Source of the DNA: Pseudomonas umsongensis
GTDB taxonomy: Bacteria; Pseudomonadota; Gammaproteobacteria; Pseudomonadales; Pseudomonadaceae
Direction: 5' to 3'
DNA length: 64,000 bases
Assembly (NCBI RefSeq): GCF_002236105.1
Contig: NZ_NIWU01000001.1
Span: 868,001-932,000 of the forward strand
Positions within the stretch are counted from its first letter, which is position 1; each line of letters begins with the position of its first letter. Position numbers and translations under genes: made by a program. The notes beneath the pieces are model-generated. The model saw only the letters and a list, made by a program, of their open reading frames with translations. It was not told where the DNA came from and did no database searches. This document shows positions 19,697 to 27,639 of the stretch, piece after piece.

Positions 19697-19829
19697 TCAG
19701 AACAACTCGCGGGTGTAGGTGATGTACACCCGCTCATCGATATCCCGTTGATTAGGGACAGTGCTGCGCAGTGACACGCTCAAGCCTTTAAGCGCCAGTG
19801 GAGACCCGTGCGCTTGAAGGCCAGGCCTC
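19697..19829 (-). pseudogene. Outer-membrane porin C-terminal remnant (OprD-like)
   Basis: The minus strand, directly after the phenol regulator's stop codon, reads LALKGLSVSLRSTVPNQRD then IDERVYITYTRELF and stop. The alternating beta-strand pattern, the LKGLSVSLR segment and the terminal aromatic residue resemble the last strands of OprD-family porins. No start or upstream part exists; it abuts the regulator gene. It is identified by pattern only and could instead belong to another outer-membrane barrel family. Confidence 0.45.
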
Positions 19830-21510
19830 AATCCGGCTTCTTTTTCAGCCGGTAAGCCAGTGCCGGTCGCGTCATTCCGAGCAGGCGCGCTGCTTCCGAA
19901 ACGTTCTGCCCGGCGCGTTCCATGGCACCTTGCAGGAGTTGCTCTTCCATGGCTTCAAGGCTCACTCCAAGATCGAGCAGGCGGCCCACCCACTCATCGG
20001 TGGGCGCCAGCTTCTGGCTGATCAAAGCACCTTCGCTCGACAGGCCAATACTGTAGGCCTCGTCGGACTGGTGCGGGAACAGTGCCTCCACGGAAATGCT
20101 CTGATTGCTGTCTGTGATGATCACGCCACGTTCGATGAGATTTTGCAGCTCACGGATATTGCCTGGCCAGTCATAACGCAAGCAGGCCTCGCTGGCGCGA
20201 TCCGACAGGCCGAGGGTTTTTTTCTGGTAGCTCTGATGCAGTTTCTCAAGGAAGTGCTCAATCAACAGCGGGATGTCTTCGCGACGCTCGCGCAACGCGG
20301 GCACCCGCACCGGGTAGACGTTCAATCGGTAATAAAGGTCGGCACGGAAACGTCCTTCCTTCACCGCCTGCGCGAGATCCTCATGCGTAGCACCGATGAC
20401 GCGCACATCGACAGTGCGCGTCTGGTTATCGCCCACCCGTTCCAGCTCACCCTCCTGCAACACCCGTAGCAGGCTGGCCTGGGCACGAGGCGTCAGTTCG
20501 ATGATTTCATCGAGAAACAAGGTGCCGCCATGTGCGCGTTCGAAGCGACCCATGCGCGCTTGTTGAGCGCCGGTGTAAGCGCCTTTTTCGACGCCAAACA
20601 GCTCCGCTTCAATCAGGTCTGGCGAGATGGCTGCGCAGTTCAGGGCTATGAAAGGACCGCCAGCGCGCTCGCTGCGCAAATGCAGACTGCGCGCGATGAC
20701 TTCCTTGCCGACGCCGGTTTCACCCAGTAGCAGGACTGAAGCCTTGCCTGGGGCGACTTTGTCGATCAGGTCGCAGGTCTTGCGGTAGATCGCTGACCGG
20801 CCGATGCCGTAAAACTGGCCTGCACCCAGTTGCAGGCGCTGGTTCATGTTTTCTACTTGAAGCTGCAGGGTGTGTAATTCATCGATGATTGAATCACTTT
20901 GGAAATAGCGCATGAACGTGTCGGCATCCTCCCATTCCTCGGCGGGCTTGCCGATAATCCGACACATTGTGTCCCCGCATCCCCGGCAGCTGACCTCCTT
21001 GTAAATGATCTGCCGGCCGATGAAAAACGACGAATAGCTGATTGCGTAGCCCAGGAGCATCCAGCAAATCGGCTGATCGGAATGCAGTTGTTCACTCTGG
21101 TGGTTTTCCACTTCGAAAGAGTCTATCCACTCGATGTCGGCATAGAAGGTTCCGGCCTCGATATCGATGTCCATCTTCAACGGACGCACCTTGACCATGC
21201 CCTTGAGCGAGTGCAGTTGCGGTCCGATAAGGAACATATCGATGTCACTGGCATTGGGCCGTAGTTTTCGTGCCAGCTGCGCATCCTTGAGCCCGGACTG
21301 ATAGCCCAGGCGAAGGAAAAAGCCCTTTGCACGTTCTGCTCCGATCATCTCGATCAGCTCCCTGCGAAACGACGCCATCGCCGAAACCTGCATCAGCATC
21401 ATGCGTTGCTCATCGAGCCAGATCTTTCCTTCGCCGCCGAGAAAGTGCACGCGGTCGGTCAGGTCCTTGAGCTGTGCAGAATGCTCGGAGGCCCGGTATT
21501 TCATGGTCAT
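19828..21510 (-). CDS. dmpR: Phenol-responsive sigma-54 activator (DmpR/MopR/PoxR type)
   Basis: Activates the divergent phenol hydroxylase operon when phenol binds. 560 residues. The N-terminal sensory V4R-type domain (about 1-210) keeps H100 and W128, matching the phenol-contacting His106 and Trp134 of MopR, and C149, E172, C175 and C183, matching MopR's zinc ligands with a constant offset of six. After a linker comes the AAA+ domain: Walker A GETGVGKE (263-270), the sigma-54 contact loop GAYTGA (310-315) and [10 protein letters not shown] Fis-type HTH ([20 protein letters not shown]) ends the protein. AGGGGT lies 8 bases before the ATG. Confidence 0.97.
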   Translation of the reverse strand: MTMKYRASEHSAQLKDLTDRVHFLGGEGKIWLDEQRMMLMQVSAMASFRRELIEMIGAERAKGFFLRLGYQSGLKDAQLARKLRPNASDIDMFLIGPQLHSLKGMVKVRPLKMDIDIEAGTFYADIEWIDSFEVENHQSEQLHSDQPICWMLLGYAISYSSFFIGRQIIYKEVSCRGCGDTMCRIIGKPAEEWEDADTFMRYFQSDSIIDELHTLQLQVENMNQRLQLGAGQFYGIGRSAIYRKTCDLIDKVAPGKASVLLLGETGVGKEVIARSLHLRSERAGGPFIALNCAAISPDLIEAELFGVEKGAYTGAQQARMGRFERAHGGTLFLDEIIELTPRAQASLLRVLQEGELERVGDNQTRTVDVRVIGATHEDLAQAVKEGRFRADLYYRLNVYPVRVPALRERREDIPLLIEHFLEKLHQSYQKKTLGLSDRASEACLRYDWPGNIRELQNLIERGVIITDSNQSISVEALFPHQSDEAYSIGLSSEGALISQKLAPTDEWVGRLLDLGVSLEAMEEQLLQGAMERAGQNVSEAARLLGMTRPALAYRLKKKPD

Positions 21511-21731
21511 GAAAACAAACCCCTATGTCTTTTTGTTTGTGGGGATAACAGGGCTCCTTGCACCCAGGCTGGGGCGTGACCGAGGGACCGTGTCAGAAAA
21601 AGCGATGAAAATTCCTATATAGAACGTCCCGAATTTCAATTGAAAGTCAAATGGATATTCACCGACTGAGCGCCGGGTCTTGGGTCGACATCACGACTGA
21701 TCCGGAGCGGTTACGGCCTTTGCAGCGACGT

Positions 21732-21748
21732 TTGTTCATTTGCTCGAA
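21732..21748. promoter_or_regulatory. Candidate upstream activator site 1 for the phenol regulator
   Basis: TTGTTCATTTGCTCGAA is an imperfect inverted repeat resembling the XylR/DmpR upstream activator sequence (TTGnTCA...TGnTCnAA). It lies about 160 bases upstream of the sigma-54 promoter. Less perfect than site 2; assigned by pattern and position. Confidence 0.5.
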
Positions 21749-21762
21749 CCGCCTGCCCTGGA

Positions 21763-21778
21763 TTGATCAAATCATCAA
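21763..21778. promoter_or_regulatory. Candidate upstream activator site 2 for the phenol regulator
   Basis: TTGATCAAATCATCAA is a near-palindrome of the type bound by XylR/DmpR-class regulators. Its centre is about 130 bases upstream of the promoter's -24 element, and 31 bases (about three helical turns) from site 1, as expected for paired sites. Confidence 0.65.
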
Positions 21779-21898
21779 TTCGTCCATGTCGACAGATCTC
21801 CGCATGCGAATACTTGCACCCTGCAGGGCCTACTGCGATCTATGTAACCATCTGTTTTTATTAGGTTTATTCTTTATTTAAGATTCCAGCTGTTGCGC

Positions 21899-21914
21899 TG
21901 GCACTCATGTTGCT
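21899..21914 (+). promoter_or_regulatory. Sigma-54 promoter (Po) of the phenol hydroxylase operon
   Basis: TGGCACTCATGTTGCT matches the sigma-54 consensus TGGCAC-N5-TTGCW at every position; GG of the -24 element is at 21900-21901 and GC of the -12 element at 21912-21913. Transcription should start near 21925, about 26 bases before the dmpK ATG. This agrees with control by the sigma-54 activator encoded divergently. Confidence 0.92.
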
Positions 21915-21950
21915 CTGCATCCCTGCATAACAACAAGGGAGTTTCCGAGC

Positions 21951-22226
21951 ATGAACCCATCTGGCAGCACCTTCGATCAAATGCCGCGCTACGTCCGTGT
22001 GCGCAGCGAGCCAGACGCTGCCTTTGTCGAGTTCGATTTCGCCATCGGCTTTCCCGACCTGTACGTCGAGCTTGTACTGCCGCATCAGGCATTCAGGCAA
22101 TTTTGTGAAACCCACCACGTTCAGCACATGGACGCGCAAATGTCCCAGGCCCTCGACGCCGATGCGCACAAGTGGCGCTACGGCGAAACCCGCGGCGCCG
22201 CAGGTGACCAGGCCCCCCAACAATAA
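21951..22226 (+). CDS. dmpK: Phenol hydroxylase assembly protein DmpK (P0)
   Basis: Small auxiliary protein of the multicomponent phenol hydroxylase. In strain CF600 DmpK is needed to assemble the active oxygenase, probably by helping iron insertion, but not for catalysis in vitro. 91 residues, with the family pattern RYVRVRSEPDAAFVEFDFAI and FCETHHVQHMD. It is the first gene of the six-gene set, about 26 bases after the predicted transcription start, with AAGGGA upstream of the ATG. dmpL follows after 17 bases. Confidence 0.95.
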   Translation: MNPSGSTFDQMPRYVRVRSEPDAAFVEFDFAIGFPDLYVELVLPHQAFRQFCETHHVQHMDAQMSQALDADAHKWRYGETRGAAGDQAPQQ

Positions 22227-22243
22227 TTACAGGAGTCCACACC

Positions 22244-23239
22244 ATGAGTGTCGAGATCAAGACGACGACCGTCGAGACGATCCGCAACACCTTCAGCCAT
22301 ACCCGTCGCCGCTTTGGCGACAAGGTTGCCAGCCGATATCAGGAGGCGAGTTTCGACCTGGAGTCGGCGACCAATTTTCATTACCGGCCGTTGTGGCAAC
22401 CGGACAAACTGCTCAATGACGCCACCCGCACTGCGGTGGTGATGGCTGACTGGTATGCCGTCAGCGACCCTCGCCAGTACTACTACGGCGCCTACGTCCA
22501 GGCCCGGGCCAAGATGCAGGAAAATGCCGAGCATGATTACGCGTTCTGCGAAAAGCGCGACATGCTTGCCGGGCTGTCCGCGCGCAATGTGCAGTTGATC
22601 AGCAGGCTGTTGTTGCCGCTTCGGCACGCCGAGATGGGCGCCAACATGAACAACAGCAGCATCGCCGCCGACGGGTTCGGCACGAGCGTCACGCAAATGC
22701 ACATGTTCCAGGCCATGGATCGCCTGGGCATCGCCCAGTACCTCTCACGGATCGGCCTGATGCTCGATGACGGCGACGTATTGCTGCTGGCCGAGGCCAA
22801 GCAACAGTGGCTCGGCGACCCGGCATGGCAAGGGCTTCGCCGCTACGTCGAAGACACCCTGGTGGTTCGCGACTGGTTCGAATTGACCCTGGCGCAAAAC
22901 CTGGTCAGCGATGGCCTGGTGTACCCGCTGCTGTTCCACAAGCTCGACGAACAACTCTCGGCCAATGGTGCTGGCCAGGTCGGCATGCTCACCGAGTTCA
23001 TGCGCCTGTGGTTCGTCGAAAGCCAACGCTGGGTCGACGGGCTGCTCAAGACTGTTATCAACGAAAGCCCGGCCAACAAGGACCTGGTGCAAGGCTGGGT
23101 CGATCATTGGAGTGCCCGTTGCGTGGAGGCACTCGAGCCCCTGGCGGCCCTGACTCTCGATACGTCCGCGCTGGATACCGTGTGCACCGAGTTCAGCGCA
23201 CGCCTGAAGAAAATCGGCCTGACAGGAGCCCGCCCATGA
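22244..23239 (+). CDS. dmpL: Phenol hydroxylase oxygenase small subunit DmpL (P1)
   Basis: Beta subunit of the (alpha-beta-gamma)2 oxygenase that adds one oxygen atom to phenol, giving catechol. 331 residues, the same as DmpL. The ferritin-like helical fold lacks the iron ligands found in the large subunit. Typical segments include NFHYRPLWQPDKLLND and MADWYAVSDPRQYYYGAYVQ. The ATG is preceded by ACAGGAG. Its TGA overlaps the ATG of dmpM (ATGA), showing tight coupling. Confidence 0.97.
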   Translation: MSVEIKTTTVETIRNTFSHTRRRFGDKVASRYQEASFDLESATNFHYRPLWQPDKLLNDATRTAVVMADWYAVSDPRQYYYGAYVQARAKMQENAEHDYAFCEKRDMLAGLSARNVQLISRLLLPLRHAEMGANMNNSSIAADGFGTSVTQMHMFQAMDRLGIAQYLSRIGLMLDDGDVLLLAEAKQQWLGDPAWQGLRRYVEDTLVVRDWFELTLAQNLVSDGLVYPLLFHKLDEQLSANGAGQVGMLTEFMRLWFVESQRWVDGLLKTVINESPANKDLVQGWVDHWSARCVEALEPLAALTLDTSALDTVCTEFSARLKKIGLTGARP

Positions 23240-23508
23240 CTTCCCTCGTCTACATCAACCTGCAGGACACCGACTACGCGCGCTCGATTGTCGACGCGAT
23301 CGTCCAGGACAACCCGCATGCCGAGATTCAGCACCAACCGTCGATGATCCGCATTGAGGCCAGGGGCCGCCTGGATATCCATCGCGAGACAGTCGAGCAA
23401 CTGACCGGCAGCCCCTGGGACATCCAGGAAATGCTGATGTACGTCATCACCCTCGGCGGCAATGTCGTGGAAGAGGACGACAGCTTCTCCCTCCACTGGA
23501 ACAACTGA
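23236..23508 (+). CDS. dmpM: Phenol hydroxylase effector protein DmpM (P2)
   Basis: Cofactor-free regulatory protein that binds the oxygenase and couples electron delivery to hydroxylation, equivalent to MmoB of methane monooxygenase. 90 residues, exactly the length of DmpM. The sequence runs SLVYINLQDTDYARSIVDAI then IRIEARGRLDIHRETVEQL and ends DSFSLHWNN. The ATG at 23236 overlaps the dmpL stop and has AGGAGC upstream; longer upstream starts lie inside dmpL and are shadows. Confidence 0.97.
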   Translation: MTSLVYINLQDTDYARSIVDAIVQDNPHAEIQHQPSMIRIEARGRLDIHRETVEQLTGSPWDIQEMLMYVITLGGNVVEEDDSFSLHWNN

Positions 23509-23561
23509 CCGCCGGTTTCAAGCCAGGGTTTGATCCATAACAAGAATTCGGGAGCGCCATC

Positions 23562-25118
23562 ATGGCCGTGAAAAAACGCCTTAATGCCAAAGAAAAATAC
23601 CGCTGCATGACCCGTGACCTGGACTGGGAGCCCAGCTACCAGACCCACGAGGACATCTACCCGCACGAACGTTTCGAAGGCATCAAGATCACCGATTGGG
23701 ACAAGTGGGAAGATCCGTTCCGCTTGACCATGGATACCTACTGGAAATACCAGGCTGAGAAAGAGAAAAAACTCTACGCGATCTTCGACGCCTTCTCGCA
23801 GAACAATGGGCATACCACGCTGTCGGACGCCCGCTACGTCAACGCGCTGAAGCTGTTCCTGTCCGGTGTGACACCGCTGGAATATCAGGCCTACCAAGGG
23901 TTCGCACGGGTTGGACGACAGTTCAGTGGCGCCGGTGCACGAATTGCCTGCCAGATGCAGGCTATCGACGAACTGCGCCACGTACAGACCCAGATTCATG
24001 CAATGAGCCACTACAACAAGCACTTCAACGGTTTGCATGATTTCGCCCATATGCATGACCGCGTGTGGTTCCTCTCGGTGCCCAAGTCGTTCTTCGAGGA
24101 CGCGCGGACGGCGGGGCCGTTCGAGTTCCTCACGGCCATCTCGTTTTCGTTCGAGTACGTGCTGACCAATCTGCTGTTCGTTCCTTTCATGTCCGGCGCC
24201 GCGTTCAACGGCGACATGGCCACCGTGACCTTCGGCTTCTCCGCACAATCGGATGAGGCCCGCCACATGACGCTGGGCCTTGAGGTCATCAAGTTTTTGC
24301 TGGAGCAACACGAGGACAACGTACCGATCATCCAGCGCTGGATCGACAAGTGGTTCTGGCGTGGTTACCGCTTGCTCACACTGGTCGGGATGATGATGGA
24401 CTACATGCTGCCCAACAAGGTGATGTCCTGGTCCGAAGCCTGGGGCGTGTATTTCGAAGAGGCGGGCGGGGCATTGTTCAAGGACCTGGAGCGCTACGGT
24501 ATTCGCCCGCCCAAGCATGTCGAAGAAGCCAATATTGCCAAGGATCACGTCAGCCATCAGGCCTGGTCGATCTTCTATCAGTACAGCCAGGCGACCAACT
24601 TCCATACCTGGATGCCGACCGACGAGGAGCTGGACTGGCTCTCGTCCAAGTACCCGGACACCTTCGACAAGATCTACCGCCCACGGTTTGAGCACTGGCG
24701 CGCGCTCCAGGAGAAGGGCGAGCGTTTCTACAACCCGACCCTGCCGATGCTGTGCCAGATCTGCCAGATCCCACTGTCGTTTGGCGAGCCGGATGACCAG
24801 ACCACTCTCAGCCATCGCAGCACCGAGCACGAAGGCGAGCGTTATCACTTCTGTTCCCAGGGCTGCTGCGACATTTTCCAGTACGAGCCGACCAAGTACA
24901 TCCAGGCCTGGCTACCGGTGCATCAGATATTGCAGGGCAACTGCGGTGGCGCGGATGTCGAGTCGGTGGTGCGCGACTACTACAACATCGAACCCGGCCA
25001 GGACAACTTTGAATACCTGGGCTCCACCGAGCATCGGCGCTGGCAGGACTGGCACCCCAATGATCGTCACAGTGCGCCGGCCAATCCCGTCGACCCGGAT
25101 CTGCTCAAGACCGCCTGA
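23562..25118 (+). CDS. dmpN: Phenol hydroxylase oxygenase large subunit DmpN (P3), di-iron
   Basis: Catalytic alpha subunit with the carboxylate-bridged di-iron centre that activates O2 and hydroxylates phenol. 518 residues (the family has about 517). The two metal-binding ExxH motifs are in AIDELRHVQ (near residue 135) and QSDEARHMT (near residue 230), each preceded by a helix with a further Glu. A C-terminal segment with CQICQIPLSFG and FCSQGCCDIF forms the zinc-like cysteine site seen in phenol hydroxylases. A hairpin (25130-25153) lies between this gene and dmpO. Confidence 0.98.
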   Translation: MAVKKRLNAKEKYRCMTRDLDWEPSYQTHEDIYPHERFEGIKITDWDKWEDPFRLTMDTYWKYQAEKEKKLYAIFDAFSQNNGHTTLSDARYVNALKLFLSGVTPLEYQAYQGFARVGRQFSGAGARIACQMQAIDELRHVQTQIHAMSHYNKHFNGLHDFAHMHDRVWFLSVPKSFFEDARTAGPFEFLTAISFSFEYVLTNLLFVPFMSGAAFNGDMATVTFGFSAQSDEARHMTLGLEVIKFLLEQHEDNVPIIQRWIDKWFWRGYRLLTLVGMMMDYMLPNKVMSWSEAWGVYFEEAGGALFKDLERYGIRPPKHVEEANIAKDHVSHQAWSIFYQYSQATNFHTWMPTDEELDWLSSKYPDTFDKIYRPRFEHWRALQEKGERFYNPTLPMLCQICQIPLSFGEPDDQTTLSHRSTEHEGERYHFCSQGCCDIFQYEPTKYIQAWLPVHQILQGNCGGADVESVVRDYYNIEPGQDNFEYLGSTEHRRWQDWHPNDRHSAPANPVDPDLLKTA

Positions 25119-25181
25119 TGCCCTGCGCCGAAGCGGGCCTGCTGGTCCGCTTCAAACCCACCTGACAGGAAGGACAAAATC

Positions 25182-25541
25182 ATGCCCGTGACCTCCATCG
25201 GTGCCTATGAGGCCCAACCCCTGGATCGCCAGGAAAACTTCCATGGCCTGCAACTGGTGTACCTGTGCTGGGAAAAACACCTGATGTTTTGCGCCCCGTT
25301 CACTTTCCCGCTGCCACCGGCAATGCCGTTCGCTGACTTCATCGAGCAGGTGGTCAAGCCCTCGATTTCCCAGCACCCGGATGCCAGTCGAGTGGATTTC
25401 AGCCAGGCGCTATGGCGCCTGAACGATCAACCGTTCACACCCGACAATGCGGCAAGCCTGATCGATAACGGCATCGACCATAAAAGCCTGCTGCACCTCG
25501 CTACTCCGGGCTTGAACGGCATTGCCGGCACCTTCAACTGA
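25182..25541 (+). CDS. dmpO: Phenol hydroxylase gamma subunit DmpO (P4)
   Basis: Small third subunit of the oxygenase, needed for a stable active complex. 119 residues, the same as DmpO. Recognisable parts are MPVTSIGAYEAQPLDRQENF and QLVYLCWEKHLMFCAPFTFP, ending AGTFN. CAGGAAGGA lies just upstream of the ATG. The reductase gene follows after 10 bases. Confidence 0.97.
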   Translation: MPVTSIGAYEAQPLDRQENFHGLQLVYLCWEKHLMFCAPFTFPLPPAMPFADFIEQVVKPSISQHPDASRVDFSQALWRLNDQPFTPDNAASLIDNGIDHKSLLHLATPGLNGIAGTFN

Positions 25542-25551
25542 GGACACGGTG

Positions 25552-26613
25552 ATGAGCTACCAAGTAACCATCGAGCCTACGGGCGAAACAATCGAAGTGG
25601 AGGAGGGCCAGACCATCCTCCAGGCAGCGTTGCGCCAGGGCGTCTGGCTGCCCTTCGCTTGCGGACATGGCACCTGCGCCACCTGCAAGATCCAGGTCCT
25701 TGAAGGCGAAGCGGATCTGGGTGCGGCGTCTTCCTTTGCACTGATGGATATCGAGCGTGACGAAGGCAAGGTCCTGGCGTGTTGCGCCATTCCGCAAAGC
25801 GACATGGTGATCGAAGCGGATATCGACGCCGACCCGGATTTTCTCGGGCACCCGGTCGAGGACTTCCGCGCAGTGGTCAGTGCGCTGGTGGACTTGTCGC
25901 CGACCATCAAGGGCGTGCACCTCAAGCTCGATCGACCCATGGCGTTCCAGGCCGGGCAGTACATCAACCTGCAATTGCCTGGCGTTGACGGCACTCGCGC
26001 GTTTTCGCTGGCCAACCCGCCAAGTCGCGCCGACGAAGTGGAACTGCACGTGCGCCGGGTCGAGGGCGGGCGGGTGACCGGCAGGATTCACGATGAACTG
26101 AAGGTCGGAGACAGGGTGGAATTGTCCGGGCCGTATGGGCAGTTTTTTGTGCGCACCTCGCAAAGCGGAGACTTGATATTCATCGCGGGGGGCTCGGGAT
26201 TATCCAGCCCTCAATCGATGATTCTCGATCTGCTGGAGGCAGGGGATACGCGCCAGATCGTGCTGTTCCAGGGCGCGCGCAATCGCGCGGAGCTCTACAA
26301 CCAGGAACTGTTCGAGGCATTGCAGCGCGACTACGCCAATTTCACCTACGTACCCGCACTCAGCCAGGCAGAGGACGATATCGCCTGGACGGGGTTCAAA
26401 GGCTACGTGCATGACGCCGCGAAGCAACATTTCGAGGGCCGCTTCAGTACGCGTAAAGCCTACCTGTGCGGGCCACCGGTGATGATCGATTCGGCCATTA
26501 CTTGCCTGATGCAAGGGCGGCTGTTCGAGCGCGACATCTTCATGGAGCGCTTCTACAGCGCCGCCGATGGCGCCAGCGAAAGCACTCGCTCAGCGTTGTT
26601 CAAGCGCATCTGA
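25552..26613 (+). CDS. dmpP: Phenol hydroxylase reductase DmpP (P5)
   Basis: Passes electrons from NADH through FAD and a 2Fe-2S cluster to the oxygenase. 353 residues, as in DmpP. The N-terminal plant-type ferredoxin domain has CGHGTCATC and a distant fourth Cys (LACC). The FAD domain carries RAFSLANPP, close to the RxYSxAN motif, and the NAD domain has FIAGGSGLSSPQSM and CGPPVMIDS. The start is the ATG after GGACACGGTG; an earlier frame opening overlaps dmpO and is rejected. Confidence 0.97.
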   Translation: MSYQVTIEPTGETIEVEEGQTILQAALRQGVWLPFACGHGTCATCKIQVLEGEADLGAASSFALMDIERDEGKVLACCAIPQSDMVIEADIDADPDFLGHPVEDFRAVVSALVDLSPTIKGVHLKLDRPMAFQAGQYINLQLPGVDGTRAFSLANPPSRADEVELHVRRVEGGRVTGRIHDELKVGDRVELSGPYGQFFVRTSQSGDLIFIAGGSGLSSPQSMILDLLEAGDTRQIVLFQGARNRAELYNQELFEALQRDYANFTYVPALSQAEDDIAWTGFKGYVHDAAKQHFEGRFSTRKAYLCGPPVMIDSAITCLMQGRLFERDIFMERFYSAADGASESTRSALFKRI

Positions 26614-26641
26614 GTTTACCCGCAACACACAACGCCGGACG

Positions 26642-26666
26642 CTGCTGACCTCCCGAAGGTCGGCAG
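26642..26666 (+). terminator. Weak hairpin between dmpP and the outer-membrane gene
   Basis: CTGCTGACCT and AGGTCGGCAG pair around a 5-base loop with one mismatch, but only a short T run (GGTTT) follows. It could slow transcription or protect the message; it is not a convincing terminator. Confidence 0.3.
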
Positions 26667-26708
26667 GGTTTCGGCTGACTATAAAAACAACAAAAGGGTC
26701 ATCAACCT

Positions 26709-27620
26709 ATGAAAGCCGTACCGCGTAACAAGCGTGGCAATTGCCTGTGCCGTGCCGCAGTGAGCCTGCTGGCGGTGGTCAGTGGCGGGGCGCTGGCCAC
26801 CGAAAGCGGTGGATCTTCCTACCCGATGGGGGCGGAAAACTACATGTCCGGTGCCATGCCACCGCCGGGCTTGTATTCGCAGTTCTATGTCGGCCACTAC
26901 GAAGCCGACTCGCTGCGCGACAATCGGGGTGACAAAGTGCCTGTGGACTTCCGCGTGCGGGCCAACTCCATTGCGCCACGACTGATCTGGGTCACCGAGC
27001 AGCAGGTGCTCGGTGGCAACCTGGCGTTCCACGCCATCGTGCCGTTGGTAGACCTCAAGGTTGAGCTCAATGGCCAGTCCCAAAGCAAACAGGGATTGGG
27101 CGACATCATCTTCGGGCCGGCGCTCGGCTTTCATCACAGTGAGAAGCTACACAGTATTGTCGCCGTGGATTTCATTGCGCCGTCGGGTGAATACGATCGC
27201 GATGACCTGGCCAACATCGGACGCAATTACTGGGTAGTCGAACCCGTGGTGGCGGTGTCTTACGTCGACCCCAATGGCCTGAACGTCGACGCGAAAATCA
27301 TGTATGACTTCAACCGCCGCAACCCCGCGACCGACTACCGTTCCGGCTCGGAACTGCATGCCGATTACGCAGTGGGTTGGGGCCTGGGCAATGGCTGGGT
27401 GGTGGGCGTGGGCGGTTACATCGTTCACCAGACCACCGATGACCGACAAGACGGTGAACGGGTCAAGGACAACAAAGGCAGGGCGCTAGCGATTGGCCCG
27501 TCGGTGAAATATACGAGCGATAAAGGCTGGTTTCTGACCGCCAAGTGGGAGCAGGAAACCCAGGTTCGCAACCGCGCGGAAGGTAATGCCTACTGGATGA
27601 AATTGACCGTCCCTTTTTGA
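26709..27620 (+). CDS. Phenol-degradation outer-membrane protein (SphA/meta-pathway family)
   Basis: Probable outer-membrane beta-barrel of the 'MetA-pathway of phenol degradation' family (also called SphA), thought to help uptake of aromatic compounds. 303 residues with a signal peptide of about 30 residues ending in SGGALA. The mature part is rich in alternating strands (FYVGHYEAD, VAVDFIAPSGEYD, VGWGLGNGWVVGVGGY) and ends in a terminal Phe, as usual for barrels. It follows dmpP by 95 bases on the same strand, consistent with transport of the hydroxylase substrate. Confidence 0.85.
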   Translation: MKAVPRNKRGNCLCRAAVSLLAVVSGGALATESGGSSYPMGAENYMSGAMPPPGLYSQFYVGHYEADSLRDNRGDKVPVDFRVRANSIAPRLIWVTEQQVLGGNLAFHAIVPLVDLKVELNGQSQSKQGLGDIIFGPALGFHHSEKLHSIVAVDFIAPSGEYDRDDLANIGRNYWVVEPVVAVSYVDPNGLNVDAKIMYDFNRRNPATDYRSGSELHADYAVGWGLGNGWVVGVGGYIVHQTTDDRQDGERVKDNKGRALAIGPSVKYTSDKGWFLTAKWEQETQVRNRAEGNAYWMKLTVPF

Positions 27621-27639
27621 TCGGTCTCCATCGCCGCTC

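Noticed and set aside
23328..24848. 506-codon minus-strand frame opposite dmpN
   Set aside because: dmpN is certain from length and ExxH motifs; the shadow has no family features.
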